A stretch of 50,240 nucleotides of DNA from Paracoccaceae bacterium. GTDB taxonomy: Bacteria > Pseudomonadota > Alphaproteobacteria > Rhodobacterales > Rhodobacteraceae. Made by a program: the position numbers and the translations under genes. The stretch is from positions 1 through 50,240 of the forward strand of contig JACVZW010000059.1 in assembly GCA_014654775.1 (NCBI GenBank). The letters run 5' to 3'. Under the pieces are notes generated by a model. It was not told the origin of the DNA, searched no databases, and saw only the letters and a program-made list of their open reading frames with translations. Within the stretch, counting starts at the first letter, position 1, and the number at the start of each line of letters is the position of its first letter. This document shows positions 25,778 to 34,431 of the stretch, one piece after another.

Positions 25778-26443
25778 ATGAACTGGACCTTGCCCAATAT
25801 CCTGACGGTCATCCGTCTGTTGGCGGCGCCCGGCGTGGCGGTGATGTTTCTTTATTTCCATCGGCCATGGGCGGATTGGCTTGCGCTGACGCTGTTCGTC
25901 AGTGCGGCGGTGACGGATTGGTTCGACGGCTATCTGGCGCGGGCGTGGAAGCAGGAGTCGAAGTTCGGCGCGATGCTGGACCCGATTGCCGACAAGGCGA
26001 TGGTGGTGATCGCGCTGGTGATCATCACGGGCTATTCGGGGATGAACCCGTGGCTGATCCTGCCGGTGACGGCGATCCTGTTCCGCGAGGTCTTTGTTTC
26101 GGGCCTGCGCGAGTTTCTGGGGGCCAAGGCCGGGCTTTTGAAGGTGACGAAACTGGCGAAGTGGAAGACCACGGCGCAGATGGTGGCGATTTCCGTCCTC
26201 TTCCTTGGCACGGGGTTGGAGCATGTGGAGGGCATCGCGCGGCAGGGCCTGACGATGGATCAATATGCGGACCTTGTCAGTCAGGGGCTGGCCGATCCGA
26301 TCCGGTCCTGTGGGACGCGGGGCTGTTCGTCCTATGCCACGCTGGTGGGTCTGGTGCTGATCTGGATCGCGGCGGTGCTGACGCTGGTCACCGGATGGGA
26401 CTATTTCCGCAAGTCGCTGCCGTTCCTGAGGGATGGGACATGA
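25778..26443 (+). CDS. pgsA: CDP-diacylglycerol-glycerol-3-phosphate 3-phosphatidyltransferase
   Basis: 221 residues. The CDP-alcohol phosphotransferase signature is complete: D-x2-DG-x2-AR followed by G-x3-D-x3-D in the stretch [10 protein letters not shown] ... [11 protein letters not shown] (about residues 46-75). Five to six membrane helices surround it. It makes phosphatidylglycerol phosphate, the first committed step of phosphatidylglycerol synthesis, at the inner membrane. A hydrophilic insert around residues 150-185 containing two Cys is longer than in the Escherichia coli enzyme. Its stop overlaps the moaD start (ATGA), an arrangement common in related alphaproteobacteria. Confidence 0.95.
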   Translation: MNWTLPNILTVIRLLAAPGVAVMFLYFHRPWADWLALTLFVSAAVTDWFDGYLARAWKQESKFGAMLDPIADKAMVVIALVIITGYSGMNPWLILPVTAILFREVFVSGLREFLGAKAGLLKVTKLAKWKTTAQMVAISVLFLGTGLEHVEGIARQGLTMDQYADLVSQGLADPIRSCGTRGCSSYATLVGLVLIWIAAVLTLVTGWDYFRKSLPFLRDGT

Positions 26444-26688
26444 TCGACATCCTCTACTTCGCTTGGGTGCGGGAACGGATCGGCCTGCCGAAAGAGCGGG
26501 TGGAGACGACGGCACCCACTGTGATGGCGCTGGTGGAGGAGTTGCGGGCGCGGGAAGAGCGGTACGAGGCCGCCTTCGCCGATCTGGCCAGTCTGCGCGT
26601 GGCCTTGGATCAGGAGCTTTCGTCCTTCGATGCCCCCTTGGCGGGGGTGCGCGAGGTGGCCTTCTTTCCGCCGATGACGGGGGGCTGA
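26440..26688 (+). CDS. moaD: Molybdopterin synthase small subunit
   Basis: 82 residues with the ubiquitin-like fold pattern and the essential C-terminal Gly-Gly (PPMTGG), which is thiocarboxylated and donates sulfur in molybdopterin synthesis. It opens with ILYFAWVRERIG, typical of MoaD. It is coupled to pgsA upstream (ATGA) and to moaE, which starts 3 nt after its stop, so the two subunits are made together. Confidence 0.95.
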   Translation: MIDILYFAWVRERIGLPKERVETTAPTVMALVEELRAREERYEAAFADLASLRVALDQELSSFDAPLAGVREVAFFPPMTGG

Positions 26689-26691
26689 TCC

Positions 26692-27129
26692 ATGCGGATC
26701 GCTGTGCAGGAGGCAGCCTTTGATCTGGGGGATGAGGCGCGGGCCTTTGCTGCGGGTGCCGCGGGGGCCGGGGCGGTTGTCACCTTCACCGGGGTCGTGC
26801 GCGGCGATGGCGGCATGGCCGCGATGGAGATCGAGCATTATCCGGGCATGACGGAAAAGGCGATTGCCGGGATCGCGGCGCAGGCGATGGAGCGCTGGGC
26901 GCTGACCGACGCGCTGGTGATCCATCGGCATGGGCGGCTGCAGGTGGGTGAGGCGATCATGATGGTGGCGACCGCAGCACCGCATCGGGCCGATGCCTTT
27001 GCGGCGGCGGAATTCCTGATGGATTATCTGAAATCCCGTGCGCCCTTCTGGAAGAAGGAGATCGGCGCCGACGGCGCGGCATGGGTCGCGGCAAAAGAGG
27101 CCGACGAGGCGGCTCTTACGCGCTGGTGA
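26692..27129 (+). CDS. moaE: Molybdopterin synthase catalytic subunit
   Basis: 145 residues, normal MoaE length. FTGVVRGDG near residue 35, EHYPGMTEKA, the histidine-rich IHRHGRLQVGE, and the active-site KSRAPFWKKE lysines near residue 120 are all present. With MoaD it converts precursor Z (cyclic pyranopterin monophosphate) to molybdopterin. Its last 14 bp overlap the end of the convergent P1-peptidase gene. Confidence 0.96.
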   Translation: MRIAVQEAAFDLGDEARAFAAGAAGAGAVVTFTGVVRGDGGMAAMEIEHYPGMTEKAIAGIAAQAMERWALTDALVIHRHGRLQVGEAIMMVATAAPHRADAFAAAEFLMDYLKSRAPFWKKEIGADGAAWVAAKEADEAALTRW

Positions 27130-28111
27130 AGCGGGTCCTGTAGGCGGGTTGGCGGTCGCCAGCCATCGGTTCGGCCAGATACACGGCGCGGGCGATGGCG
27201 CGGGCTAGGCAACAGGCGGCGGCATGGCCGAGGGCGAAGGTATCGGCCACAGGATCGGATATCGGACGCACAGCCGTGCTGATGGCAAAGACGAGATCGC
27301 CGTCCAGCGGCGTATGTGAGGGGACAAGCGCCCGCGCCAATCCATCCTGCGCGGCTGTGGCAAGGCGCAGGCATTCGGACTGCGTCAGCGCCGCATCGGT
27401 GGCGACAATGGCGATGGTGGTTGCTTCGCCCAGCCGCTTTCTCGGCGGGGGTTCGTGGTCGGGGTCATGGGTGGGGGCGGGGCCGATGCCGCCGAATTCA
27501 TCCCCCATTTCCCATGGGGCGGCCCAGAAATGGGGGCCGTCGCCGACGATGGCCGAGCCGAGGGCGTTGACCGCGACCAGTGCACCGACGGTATGGCCCG
27601 AGGCGAGGATAGCAGAGGCAGAGCCGAGCCCGCCTTTGAGGTCGGCCGTCGTCGCGCCATAGCCCGCGCCTGCGCTGCCAAGGGGTGGGGTTTCGGTCAG
27701 GTTCTCGACTGCGGCGCGGCCTAGGGCGTAGTAGGGGTTCCGGTCCCAGTGCTTGTCGCCGCCATTGAGCAGGTCGAAGAGAATCGCGCCGGGGACAAGG
27801 GGCACCCGCTGATCGCCCACGGCAAAGCCGCGCCCCTGCGCGCGCAGGACATCCGCCACGCCGGAGCAGGCATCCAGCCCGAAGGCCGACCCGCCTGACA
27901 GGACCAAAGCATCCACCTGCTGGATCAGCCTGTCGGGGGCAAGGATGTCCGTCTCGCGCGTGCCGGGTGCGCCGCCCATGACGTTGACGGCGGCGGTAAA
28001 GGGGCGGTCGGCGGTCAGGACGGTGACACCAGAGCGCAGCCGCGTGTCATGGGCATGGCCGACGAAGAGGCCCGTCACATCGGTGATCATGTTCCGGGGA
28101 CCGGGGCGCAT
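27116..28111 (-). CDS. P1-family (S58/DmpA-like) peptidase
   Basis: 331 residues in the fold of self-cleaving N-terminal-nucleophile hydrolases related to DmpA aminopeptidase and nylon hydrolase NylC. GSAFGLDACSG (about residues 75-84) and the glycine-rich middle are family motifs. The expected cleavage point is A230/T231 in the EATTIAIVAT segment, leaving Thr as the new N-terminal nucleophile, as in NylC; DmpA uses Ser. Substrates of most members are unknown, usually small peptides or amides. No signal peptide. An ATG eight codons inside (28090) is an alternative start. Confidence 0.87.
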   Translation of the reverse strand: MRPGPRNMITDVTGLFVGHAHDTRLRSGVTVLTADRPFTAAVNVMGGAPGTRETDILAPDRLIQQVDALVLSGGSAFGLDACSGVADVLRAQGRGFAVGDQRVPLVPGAILFDLLNGGDKHWDRNPYYALGRAAVENLTETPPLGSAGAGYGATTADLKGGLGSASAILASGHTVGALVAVNALGSAIVGDGPHFWAAPWEMGDEFGGIGPAPTHDPDHEPPPRKRLGEATTIAIVATDAALTQSECLRLATAAQDGLARALVPSHTPLDGDLVFAISTAVRPISDPVADTFALGHAAACCLARAIARAVYLAEPMAGDRQPAYRTRFTSA

Positions 28112-28254
28112 GGGATCACAGCCTGCGCGAAAGGCGGGTTGCCGGTGCGCGGTCTGTGCCGAGGATCGGACATCTTGTCATGCGCGCGGCTCCTCCTGCG
28201 CCCCGGTATTGTTGATCCAAGCCGTGGCACGACGGGGCTGAGGCTGCAAGCGAA

Positions 28255-28283
28255 ACGGGCGGCCCCTCAGGAAGACCGCCCGT
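28255..28283 (-). terminator. Probable terminator of the zinc-ribbon protein gene
   Basis: An 8-bp perfect stem ACGGGCGG / CCGCCCGT with a 13-nt loop, about 50 bp past the stop at 28332; the T tail is short. Confidence 0.5.
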
Positions 28284-28331
28284 CCCGCCAAGAGGTGCCG
28301 CCGGAGGAACGGCACCGAAGAAAGGGTTCGA

Positions 28332-28706
28332 TCAGAAGTCGAAGATATCGCGCAGGATGGACTTCTTCTTCTTCGGATAATGGCCGTGACGGCGGTAATA
28401 GTCGTCATCGTTGCGGTCGTCGCTGTCCCAGCCGCCGCGGGCATAGCCTTGCTGCGGGTAGGGTTGGCCCTGCGGATATCCGGGCGCCGGGGGCGGCGGG
28501 GCATAGCCCTGCGCGGGCGGCGGCGGCGGCACGGGCGCGGCGGCGGGGGCGGCCTTGGCCGGGGCCGCGCCTTCGCCCGCGCGTTCGATGATCTTGTCCA
28601 ACTCGCCCCGATCCAGCCAAACGCCGCGGCATTTCGGGCAATAGTCGATCTCGACCCCGTTGCGATCGGCCATGACGAGGGTTTCGTTGTCCACCGGGCA
28701 AAGCAT
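28332..28706 (-). CDS. TFIIB-type zinc-ribbon protein with Pro-rich linker
   Basis: 124 residues. The N-terminal 40 residues are a zf-TFIIB domain: CPVD at residues 3-6 and YCPKCRGVWLDRGEL at about 22-36 supply the zinc ligands and the conserved WLDxGEL tail. A low-complexity linker rich in Ala, Pro, Gly, Tyr and Gln (about 45-95) follows, then an acidic then basic tail ending SILRDIFDF. Members of this family are of unknown function. The gene is monocistronic with its own hairpin downstream, and is divergent from the L,D-transpeptidase gene. Confidence 0.85.
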   Translation of the reverse strand: MLCPVDNETLVMADRNGVEIDYCPKCRGVWLDRGELDKIIERAGEGAAPAKAAPAAAPVPPPPPAQGYAPPPPAPGYPQGQPYPQQGYARGGWDSDDRNDDDYYRRHGHYPKKKKSILRDIFDF

Positions 28707-28919
28707 CGGGCAAGTCTCCTGTGCAGGGAAGCATTGCGTCGAAGATGGGCACGATGTGCCGCTTCACAAGTCGGGGCAGCAAAGATTTGCTGTCATCGTT
28801 TGCGGGATGCCCGGGTGACGGGGCCGCAAATCGGTCCGGATCGGGTTGCCGGGGCTTGACGGGAAGATATTCAAACGTGCTTTTAGCACTTAACGAACCT
28901 CAAGCGCCGGGAGCGCATC

Positions 28920-29849
28920 GTGCCGAATTTCCTGATCCGTGTGACTGCCCTGATGGCCCTTCTGGGCCTTGCCGCCTGTGCCGATGCGCCAAGCCGCGAA
29001 ACCGCCCCGCCTCCCGCCGATGTGCCGGTGCATTATCAGGCCGTTCAGGATGGGGACTACCTGATCCCGGCGGTGGAACCGCTGCATCTGTTCGGAACCA
29101 ATCCGCGCGCCGAAGTGGCCTATGCGGGGCCGGAAGAGCCGGGGACCATCGTGGTCGATACCCATGCCCGCGTGCTCTATCACGTCATGGAGGGTGGAAA
29201 GGCCACCCGCTATGGCATCGCCGTGGGGCGTGAGGGCATCTCGTTCCGCGGGACCGGTTATGTGGGGCGCAAGCAGGAATGGCCGTCTTGGACGCCGACT
29301 TCGAACATGGTGCGGACGCGCCCCGATCTTTATGCCGAATTCGCGGGCGGGCTGCCCGGCGGTCTGGACAACCCGTTGGGCGCGCGGGCGCTGTACCTCT
29401 ATCGTGGTGGGCGGGACACGATGTTCCGTATCCATGGCACGATCGACAATGCCTCTATCGGGCGGGCGACGAGTGCGGGCTGCATCCGGCTGTTCAATCA
29501 GGATGCGATCCATCTGTTCGAGAATGCCGAGATCGGGGATCGGATCGTGGTGCGGACGCTGGAGCAGAGCCTTGCCGCCGAAGGCCCCTATATGGACGAT
29601 GCCTATGGTCGCGCCGTGCCCGACACGGTGGAGAACCGCGCGCAGTTTCAGTCAGACCAGATCGCCATCGCCGAGGCCGAGGCGCAGCGGGTGGAGAATG
29701 AGCGGTTGGCTGCGGAAGCCGCTGCCGAACAGGCCGAACGCGATGAACGCCGCCGCCTGCGCATCTGCCGCAATCGCGGGATCGACGAGTCCGAATGCCC
29801 GACGCTGGAGGTCTTGACCGGGGAACCGGCATCGGTTCCAGCAGGTTGA
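28920..29849 (+). CDS. L,D-transpeptidase lipoprotein (YkuD domain)
   Basis: 309 residues from a GTG at 28920. A lipoprotein signal with lipobox LAAC (C20) directs it to the cell envelope. The YkuD domain spans about 75-212 with the catalytic pair H172 (IHGT) and C188 (SAGCIR). It cross-links or attaches proteins to peptidoglycan through mDAP residues. A C-terminal extension of about 95 residues forms a charged, Ala/Glu-rich helix (245-280) and ends with two Cys (C283, C293) around a GIDESE stretch; its role is unknown. A strong terminator follows. Confidence 0.92.
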   Translation: MPNFLIRVTALMALLGLAACADAPSRETAPPPADVPVHYQAVQDGDYLIPAVEPLHLFGTNPRAEVAYAGPEEPGTIVVDTHARVLYHVMEGGKATRYGIAVGREGISFRGTGYVGRKQEWPSWTPTSNMVRTRPDLYAEFAGGLPGGLDNPLGARALYLYRGGRDTMFRIHGTIDNASIGRATSAGCIRLFNQDAIHLFENAEIGDRIVVRTLEQSLAAEGPYMDDAYGRAVPDTVENRAQFQSDQIAIAEAEAQRVENERLAAEAAAEQAERDERRRLRICRNRGIDESECPTLEVLTGEPASVPAG

Positions 29850-29870
29850 ACCCCCTTCGCACGACAATTG

Positions 29871-29902
29871 CGGGGCATCCGAAGGGTGCCCCGTTTCTTT
29901 TT
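29871..29902 (+). terminator. Rho-independent terminator of the L,D-transpeptidase gene
   Basis: A 10-bp stem (CGGGGCATCC / GGGTGCCCCG with one G-T pair), GAA loop, followed by TTTCTTTTT. Confidence 0.85.
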
Positions 29903-29913
29903 GCGCGGACGCA

Positions 29914-30255
29914 TCAGGTGATGATGACGTAATCCTTCAGCGTGGTTTCCACCACTTCCCAAGTCCCTTCGAAACCGGGGCGGATGATGTAGCTGTCGCC
30001 GCCCTTCAGATGGGTCACGCTGCCGTCCTTGTCCGTCAGGATGGAGTGGCCGGAATGGATATGGACATATTCCCATTCGCTGTACTGCATCTTCCACTTG
30101 CCGGGGGTGGATTGCCACAGGCCGGAATAGATGTTGCCGCGCTCCTCGATGCTCCATGTCGTATGGACGGGATCGCCGGAGATCACCTTGGCGGGATCGG
30201 GACGCTCCACCTCTGGGGTGATGCCGTCGCGGAGGACGCGCTGGATGTTGGACAT
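29914..30255 (-). CDS. Cupin-domain protein (DUF861/cupin_3 type)
   Basis: 113 residues forming a single beta-barrel cupin. The segments [14 protein letters not shown] and [19 protein letters not shown] (about residues 58-100) match the DUF861 group related to ureidoglycolate and EutQ-like cupins. Only one His-x-His pair is evident, so metal binding is uncertain. Function unknown. It is divergent from panB with about 180 bp between them. Confidence 0.85.
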   Translation of the reverse strand: MSNIQRVLRDGITPEVERPDPAKVISGDPVHTTWSIEERGNIYSGLWQSTPGKWKMQYSEWEYVHIHSGHSILTDKDGSVTHLKGGDSYIIRPGFEGTWEVVETTLKDYVIIT

Positions 30256-30434
30256 GGGTCTCCCTCTTTGTTGACCGCTCGGCTGATGGCGGAATGGGAG
30301 GGCAGGGCAGGGCGCGGGTCAAGCGTTTTGGTGATGCAGGAACGGCAAGGCCATGCCGCGACGCAGCGATGACAACTTGCTGTCCCGGCGCGGCTGTGCC
30401 TCTATATCGGGCAGAATGTGAAAGGGAGACGCCC

Positions 30435-31259
30435 ATGAGCGCGACCGCCGCCACCCGGCCCGTGCTGCCGCCCGATATCACCGCCCGCAAGGGCGGCGTG
30501 CCGTTGGTGGTGCTGACGGCCTATACCACGCCGATGGCGCGGCTGGTGGATGCGCATTGCGACATCGCGCTGGTCGGGGATTCCGTTGGGATGGTGCTGC
30601 ACGGGATGCCATCGACCCTTGGCGTTACGCTGGAGATGATGATCCTGCATGGCCGCGCGGTGGTGCGGGGGCTGGCCAAGGCGATGGCGGTGATCGACAT
30701 GCCCTTCGGCAGCTATGAGGAAAGCCCCGAGCAGGCCTATCGCAACGCGGCGCGGCTGATGGCCGAGACGGGCGCCCCGGCGGTGAAGCTGGAAGGCGGG
30801 CAGCATATGGCCGCGACGATCGCCTTCCTGACGGCGCGGGGCGTGCCGGTGATGGCCCATGTCGGGCTGACGCCGCAGTCGGTGAACACGCTGGGCGGCT
30901 ATAAGGTCGTCGGGCGGGATGCGGAGGCCGCGCGGGTGATGGCCGATGCCAAGGCCTGCGAGGCGGCAGGGGCCTTTTCCATCGTGCTGGAGAAGGTTCC
31001 CGTGGGGTTGGCCGGGCGGATCACAGCGGACCTCTCCATCCCCACCATCGGGATCGGCGCGGGGGTGGATTGCGACGGGCAGGTGCTGGTGATCGACGAC
31101 ATGCTGGGCATGTTCACGGCCTTTCGCCCGAAATTCGTGAAACGCTATGCGGAACTGGGCGCGGCGGCGGATCAGGCCATCGCCGCTTATGCCGAAGAGG
31201 TGCGCGCCCGCGCCTTTCCTGGCCCGGAACATGGCTTTGCGGATCAGGTGAAATCTTGA
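30435..31259 (+). CDS. panB: 3-methyl-2-oxobutanoate hydroxymethyltransferase
   Basis: 274 residues with the TIM-barrel motifs of Pan[22 protein letters not shown] with the metal-binding aspartate, KLEGG and [14 protein letters not shown]. It transfers a hydroxymethyl group from methylene-tetrahydrofolate to ketoisovalerate to give ketopantoate, for pantothenate and CoA. The ATG at 30435 has AAAGGGAG upstream; the long open frame to 30294 is not used. It is coupled to panC. Confidence 0.97.
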   Translation: MSATAATRPVLPPDITARKGGVPLVVLTAYTTPMARLVDAHCDIALVGDSVGMVLHGMPSTLGVTLEMMILHGRAVVRGLAKAMAVIDMPFGSYEESPEQAYRNAARLMAETGAPAVKLEGGQHMAATIAFLTARGVPVMAHVGLTPQSVNTLGGYKVVGRDAEAARVMADAKACEAAGAFSIVLEKVPVGLAGRITADLSIPTIGIGAGVDCDGQVLVIDDMLGMFTAFRPKFVKRYAELGAAADQAIAAYAEEVRARAFPGPEHGFADQVKS

Positions 31260-32095
31260 CGGTTATCCTGCGGACGGTGGCAGAACTGCGCGAGGTCGTG
31301 CGCGGCTGGAAGGCCGAGGGGCATGTGGTGGGCGTGGTGCCCACAATGGGCGCGCTGCATGACGGGCATCTGAGCCTTGCGCGGCGGGCCAAGGCGGAAT
31401 GCGGGCGGGTGATCACGACGATCTTTGTGAACCCCAAGCAGTTCAACAACCCCGAAGACCTGAAGAAATACCCGCGCAGCGAGGATGCCGATGCCGCCCT
31501 GCTGCGCTGGGTGGGCGTGGAGGTGGTCTTCGCGCCCGCGCCGGAAGAGGTCTATCCGCAAGGCTTCGTGACGACCGTTTCGGTGGGCGGCGTGTCGGAA
31601 CCCTTGGAAGGCACGCTGCGGCCGGGGCATTTCGACGGCGTGGCGACGGTGGTGGCCAAGCTGTTCGGGATGACGCAGGCGGATCGGGGCTATTTCGGGC
31701 AGAAGGACTGGCAGCAGTTGCAGGTGGTGCAGCGGCTGGTGGCCGATCTTAACCTTGCCGTCACGGTCGTGGGCTGCGAGACGGTGCGCGATCCCGACGG
31801 GCTTGCCATGTCGTCGCGCAATGTGCGGCTGACGGCGGCGGGGCGGCGAAAGGCACCTGCGCTTTATGCCGCGATGCTGGCGGCGGCGCGGGATGTCCGG
31901 TCGGGCGTGCCGCAGGATCAGGCAATGGCGCGGGCGGCGGCAGCGGTGATGGCGGAAGGGTTCGAGAACGTGGAGTATATCGAACTGCGCGATGCCGAAA
32001 CGCTGGGTCCCGTGACCGATCCCGCGCGCCCGATCCGGATGCTGGCGGCGGCCTGGCTGGATGGTGTGCGGCTGATCGACAATATCGCGGTGTGA
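31256..32095 (+). CDS. panC: Pantothenate synthetase (TTG start)
   Basis: 279 residues from a TTG that overlaps the panB stop as TTGA, with AGGTGA about 6 nt before it; no better start exists before the conserved [15 protein letters not shown]. The HIGH-like HDGH and the KMSKS-like SSRN motif (SMSSRN-type [10 protein letters not shown]) are present, and [13 protein letters not shown] binds pantoate. It ligates pantoate and beta-alanine using ATP. The next gene converges, separated by only 3 bp. Confidence 0.96.
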   Translation: MTVILRTVAELREVVRGWKAEGHVVGVVPTMGALHDGHLSLARRAKAECGRVITTIFVNPKQFNNPEDLKKYPRSEDADAALLRWVGVEVVFAPAPEEVYPQGFVTTVSVGGVSEPLEGTLRPGHFDGVATVVAKLFGMTQADRGYFGQKDWQQLQVVQRLVADLNLAVTVVGCETVRDPDGLAMSSRNVRLTAAGRRKAPALYAAMLAAARDVRSGVPQDQAMARAAAAVMAEGFENVEYIELRDAETLGPVTDPARPIRMLAAAWLDGVRLIDNIAV

Positions 32096-32098
32096 TCC

Positions 32099-33370
32099 TC
32101 AGCCCAGCAGGTTGCGCAGGACGAGCGCCATGACCTTGGAGCTGTCGGCCATGTCCTGCACGCCGACCCATTCGTCGGGCTGGTGGGCAAGGTGCAGAAG
32201 GCCCGGCCCATAGGCGATGCAGTTCTTCAGCCGACCGATGCGGTCGATATGTTTCTGGTCATAGGTGCCGGGGCTGACCACGTAATCGGCCACCTGCCCC
32301 AGCACCCGTTCGATGGCGGCGGCGGTGGAGCGGACCACAGGCGCGTCGCGGTCCGTCATCACGGGCTGCACCTCGAACAGGTCGCGGATCGTGTAGCGGA
32401 AGTTCGGGCGGCGTTCCTGCACCCGGTCCAGCACGGCGCGCATTTCGGCCTTCACCTCGTCCACCGCCTCTTCGATCAGGAAGCGGCGGTCCAGCACGAT
32501 GCGGCAGCGGTCGGCCACGCAAGGTGCGGGCAGGGCGGTGGAGCCTTCGGGCGGTTCCGCCTCTCCGCCATGGATGGAGTTGATGTTGAGCGAGGATTGC
32601 CGCGCCTGTGGCGGGACCACGGGCATGGCGGTCGTCCGGGTTTCCAGCAAGGGGTAGAGGTGGTCTTCGATCTCTTCCAGCACCGCGCCCATGTGGCGGA
32701 TGGCGCTGTCCCCGAGGAAAGGCATGGAGCCGTGGGCGATGCGGCCGTGGGTTTCCACCTCGGCCCACCAGACGCCGCGATGTCCAAGGCAGATGCGGTC
32801 CTTGTGCAGCGGTTCGGGGATAATGACGTGTTGGACGCGGTCGGGCGAGAAGTGGCCCCTCTCGGCCAGATAGGCAACGCCGCCGTAACCGCCTGATTCC
32901 TCATCCGCCGTGGCGCTGATCTCGATGCTGCCCCGCCAATCCGGGGTGGTGGCGAGAAAGGCCTCGGCGGCGATGAGGCTGGCCGCCAGCCCGCCCTTCA
33001 TGTCGCAGGCCCCCCGGCCAAAGATGCGGTCGCCGTCCAACACGCCGCCGAAGGGATCGCGCGTCCAGCCATGGCCGACCTCGACCACGTCATGGTGGCT
33101 GTTGAAATGAACGCAATCGCCGGGGCGGCCCGAGTCCATCCGCGCGACCATGTTCCATCGGGGATAGGCGTCGCTGTCGCCGGGGGCCCCTGTCGCGCGG
33201 ATCAACTCCACCGTCCAGCCTTGGGCGATCAGGCGGGTGGCAAGGTAGTCGCAGATCTCGCGGTAGTTCCGCCCCGGCGGGTTCAGCGTGGGAATGCGGA
33301 TCAGGTCCTGCGCCAGCCCGATCAGGGCGGTGCGGCGGGTGTCGATGGCGTGGATCAGCGCGTCGGTCAT
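32099..33370 (-). CDS. M20/ArgE-DapE-family metallo-deacylase
   Basis: 423 residues. Zinc ligands are visible: H92 and D94 in SHHD, D123 in GACDMKGG, E157/E158 in ADEES, and a late His in LLHLAHQPDE. The lid domain lies between about 180 and 310. Family members cleave acyl groups from amino acids or succinyl-diaminopimelate; members of this length and with the HPLD-like layout are often annotated as acetylornithine deacetylase, but the substrate cannot be told from sequence. It stands alone, convergent with panC and divergent from the small membrane gene. Confidence 0.87.
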   Translation of the reverse strand: MTDALIHAIDTRRTALIGLAQDLIRIPTLNPPGRNYREICDYLATRLIAQGWTVELIRATGAPGDSDAYPRWNMVARMDSGRPGDCVHFNSHHDVVEVGHGWTRDPFGGVLDGDRIFGRGACDMKGGLAASLIAAEAFLATTPDWRGSIEISATADEESGGYGGVAYLAERGHFSPDRVQHVIIPEPLHKDRICLGHRGVWWAEVETHGRIAHGSMPFLGDSAIRHMGAVLEEIEDHLYPLLETRTTAMPVVPPQARQSSLNINSIHGGEAEPPEGSTALPAPCVADRCRIVLDRRFLIEEAVDEVKAEMRAVLDRVQERRPNFRYTIRDLFEVQPVMTDRDAPVVRSTAAAIERVLGQVADYVVSPGTYDQKHIDRIGRLKNCIAYGPGLLHLAHQPDEWVGVQDMADSSKVMALVLRNLLG

Positions 33371-33469
33371 GGCCCCATGGTGGGTGCGTCGCGCCGTCCT
33401 GCCAAGGGGAAAGCTTGCGAAGGCAGGGGCGCGGGGCCACATTGGGGGAATGGATGGGGATTTCTGGGC

Positions 33470-33736
33470 ATGATCGGTTTTTTCAAGCTGGCGCTGTTCG
33501 GCTATATCGCGCTGACTGTGATCTACTGGCTGTTGGCCATCTACTTCCGCTCGGTCGAGCGGGAGAGGCTGGAAAAGGAATATGATCATGGCGGTATCGA
33601 GGGCACACGGGATGGCCATGTGGCGCAGGGCCTTGCCGATTATGAACGCAGCCTGCGGCGGCGGCTGATCGGGCTGGTCTTCGTCATTCCCACGGCGGTG
33701 GTCATCGCCTTGGTCTGGATCCTGAATTTTTCCTGA
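33470..33736 (+). CDS. Small two-helix membrane protein
   Basis: 88 residues with a hydrophobic helix at 2-25, a charged loop (RSVERERLEKEY ... ERSLRRRL) and a second helix at 66-86, so both ends face the same side. No known motif. It lies 7 bp before the DUF1523 gene and both are plausibly one transcript. Conserved arrangement in relatives is suspected but could not be checked. Confidence 0.75.
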   Translation: MIGFFKLALFGYIALTVIYWLLAIYFRSVERERLEKEYDHGGIEGTRDGHVAQGLADYERSLRRRLIGLVFVIPTAVVIALVWILNFS

Positions 33737-33743
33737 GGCAGCA

Positions 33744-34388
33744 ATGCGTTATCTGAAATGGTCTATCCTCGGCATGCTGGCGCTCTTGGTGTTCTCCTTC
33801 CTGCATTACACCCTGCCGCAGACCGATATCGTCCGCATCGTCGGGACCGAGAATCGCCGCATGGATCTGGGTGAAAACAGCTGGTTCTGGGCTTCTCCCG
33901 ATGTGGGCACCGGGTCGGGCAGCAGCCGCGACATCTTTTTCATCAATGCCGTCTACCCGAACGGCAAGACCATGGAATACCGCAACGAGGATACGGGGTG
34001 GGGCTGGCCGCCCTATTTCAAGATGGACAGTTCGTCGACCAATACCGCGGCGAAAGAGCTGCAATCCACCGTGGATGCACCGAAATGGGTGGCGGTGACG
34101 CATTACGGCTGGCGCAACCAGTTGTTCACGATCTTTCCCAACGCCATCTCGCTGCGGCAGGTCGAGGGGCCAGATGTGCGGGTCATCCCTTGGGTGAATA
34201 TCGTGATCCTGTCCTTCCTTGGCTTCGTGCTGCTCATGGGCTGGCGGATGTGGGCGCAGTTCAAGGAGCGGATGATCGAACCCGCCGTGATCGAGGCGCA
34301 GGAAACGCTGGATGATCTGGACCGCCGCGCGGATCGGGCCAAGGCGGGGGTGGGTGGCTGGTTCCGGCGGGTCTTTGGACGGAAGTAG
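33744..34388 (+). CDS. DUF1523 family membrane protein
   Basis: 214 residues. A membrane helix at 7-25, a periplasmic domain of about 125 residues rich in aromatic residues ([30 protein letters not shown]), a second helix at 151-169 and a C-terminal cytoplasmic charged tail. This layout is that of DUF1523, a family common in Rhodobacterales with no known function. It follows the small membrane gene by 7 bp. Confidence 0.85.
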   Translation: MRYLKWSILGMLALLVFSFLHYTLPQTDIVRIVGTENRRMDLGENSWFWASPDVGTGSGSSRDIFFINAVYPNGKTMEYRNEDTGWGWPPYFKMDSSSTNTAAKELQSTVDAPKWVAVTHYGWRNQLFTIFPNAISLRQVEGPDVRVIPWVNIVILSFLGFVLLMGWRMWAQFKERMIEPAVIEAQETLDDLDRRADRAKAGVGGWFRRVFGRK

Positions 34389-34404
34389 GCGCTTCGGCCA
34401 GCCC

Positions 34405-34426
34405 CTTCATCTTGGCAAAAATACTC
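34405..34426 (-). repeat. GAGTATTT intergenic element, copy 2
   Basis: 22-bp motif read on the minus strand, differing from copy 1 at a single base. It lies between the convergent ends of the DUF1523 gene and the GMC oxidoreductase gene; no preceding hairpin is present. Confidence 0.65.
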
Positions 34427-34431
34427 AAAAA

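Noticed and set aside
28856-28885. TTGACG as promoter of the L,D-transpeptidase gene
   Set aside because: The -10 region at the right distance is not convincing.
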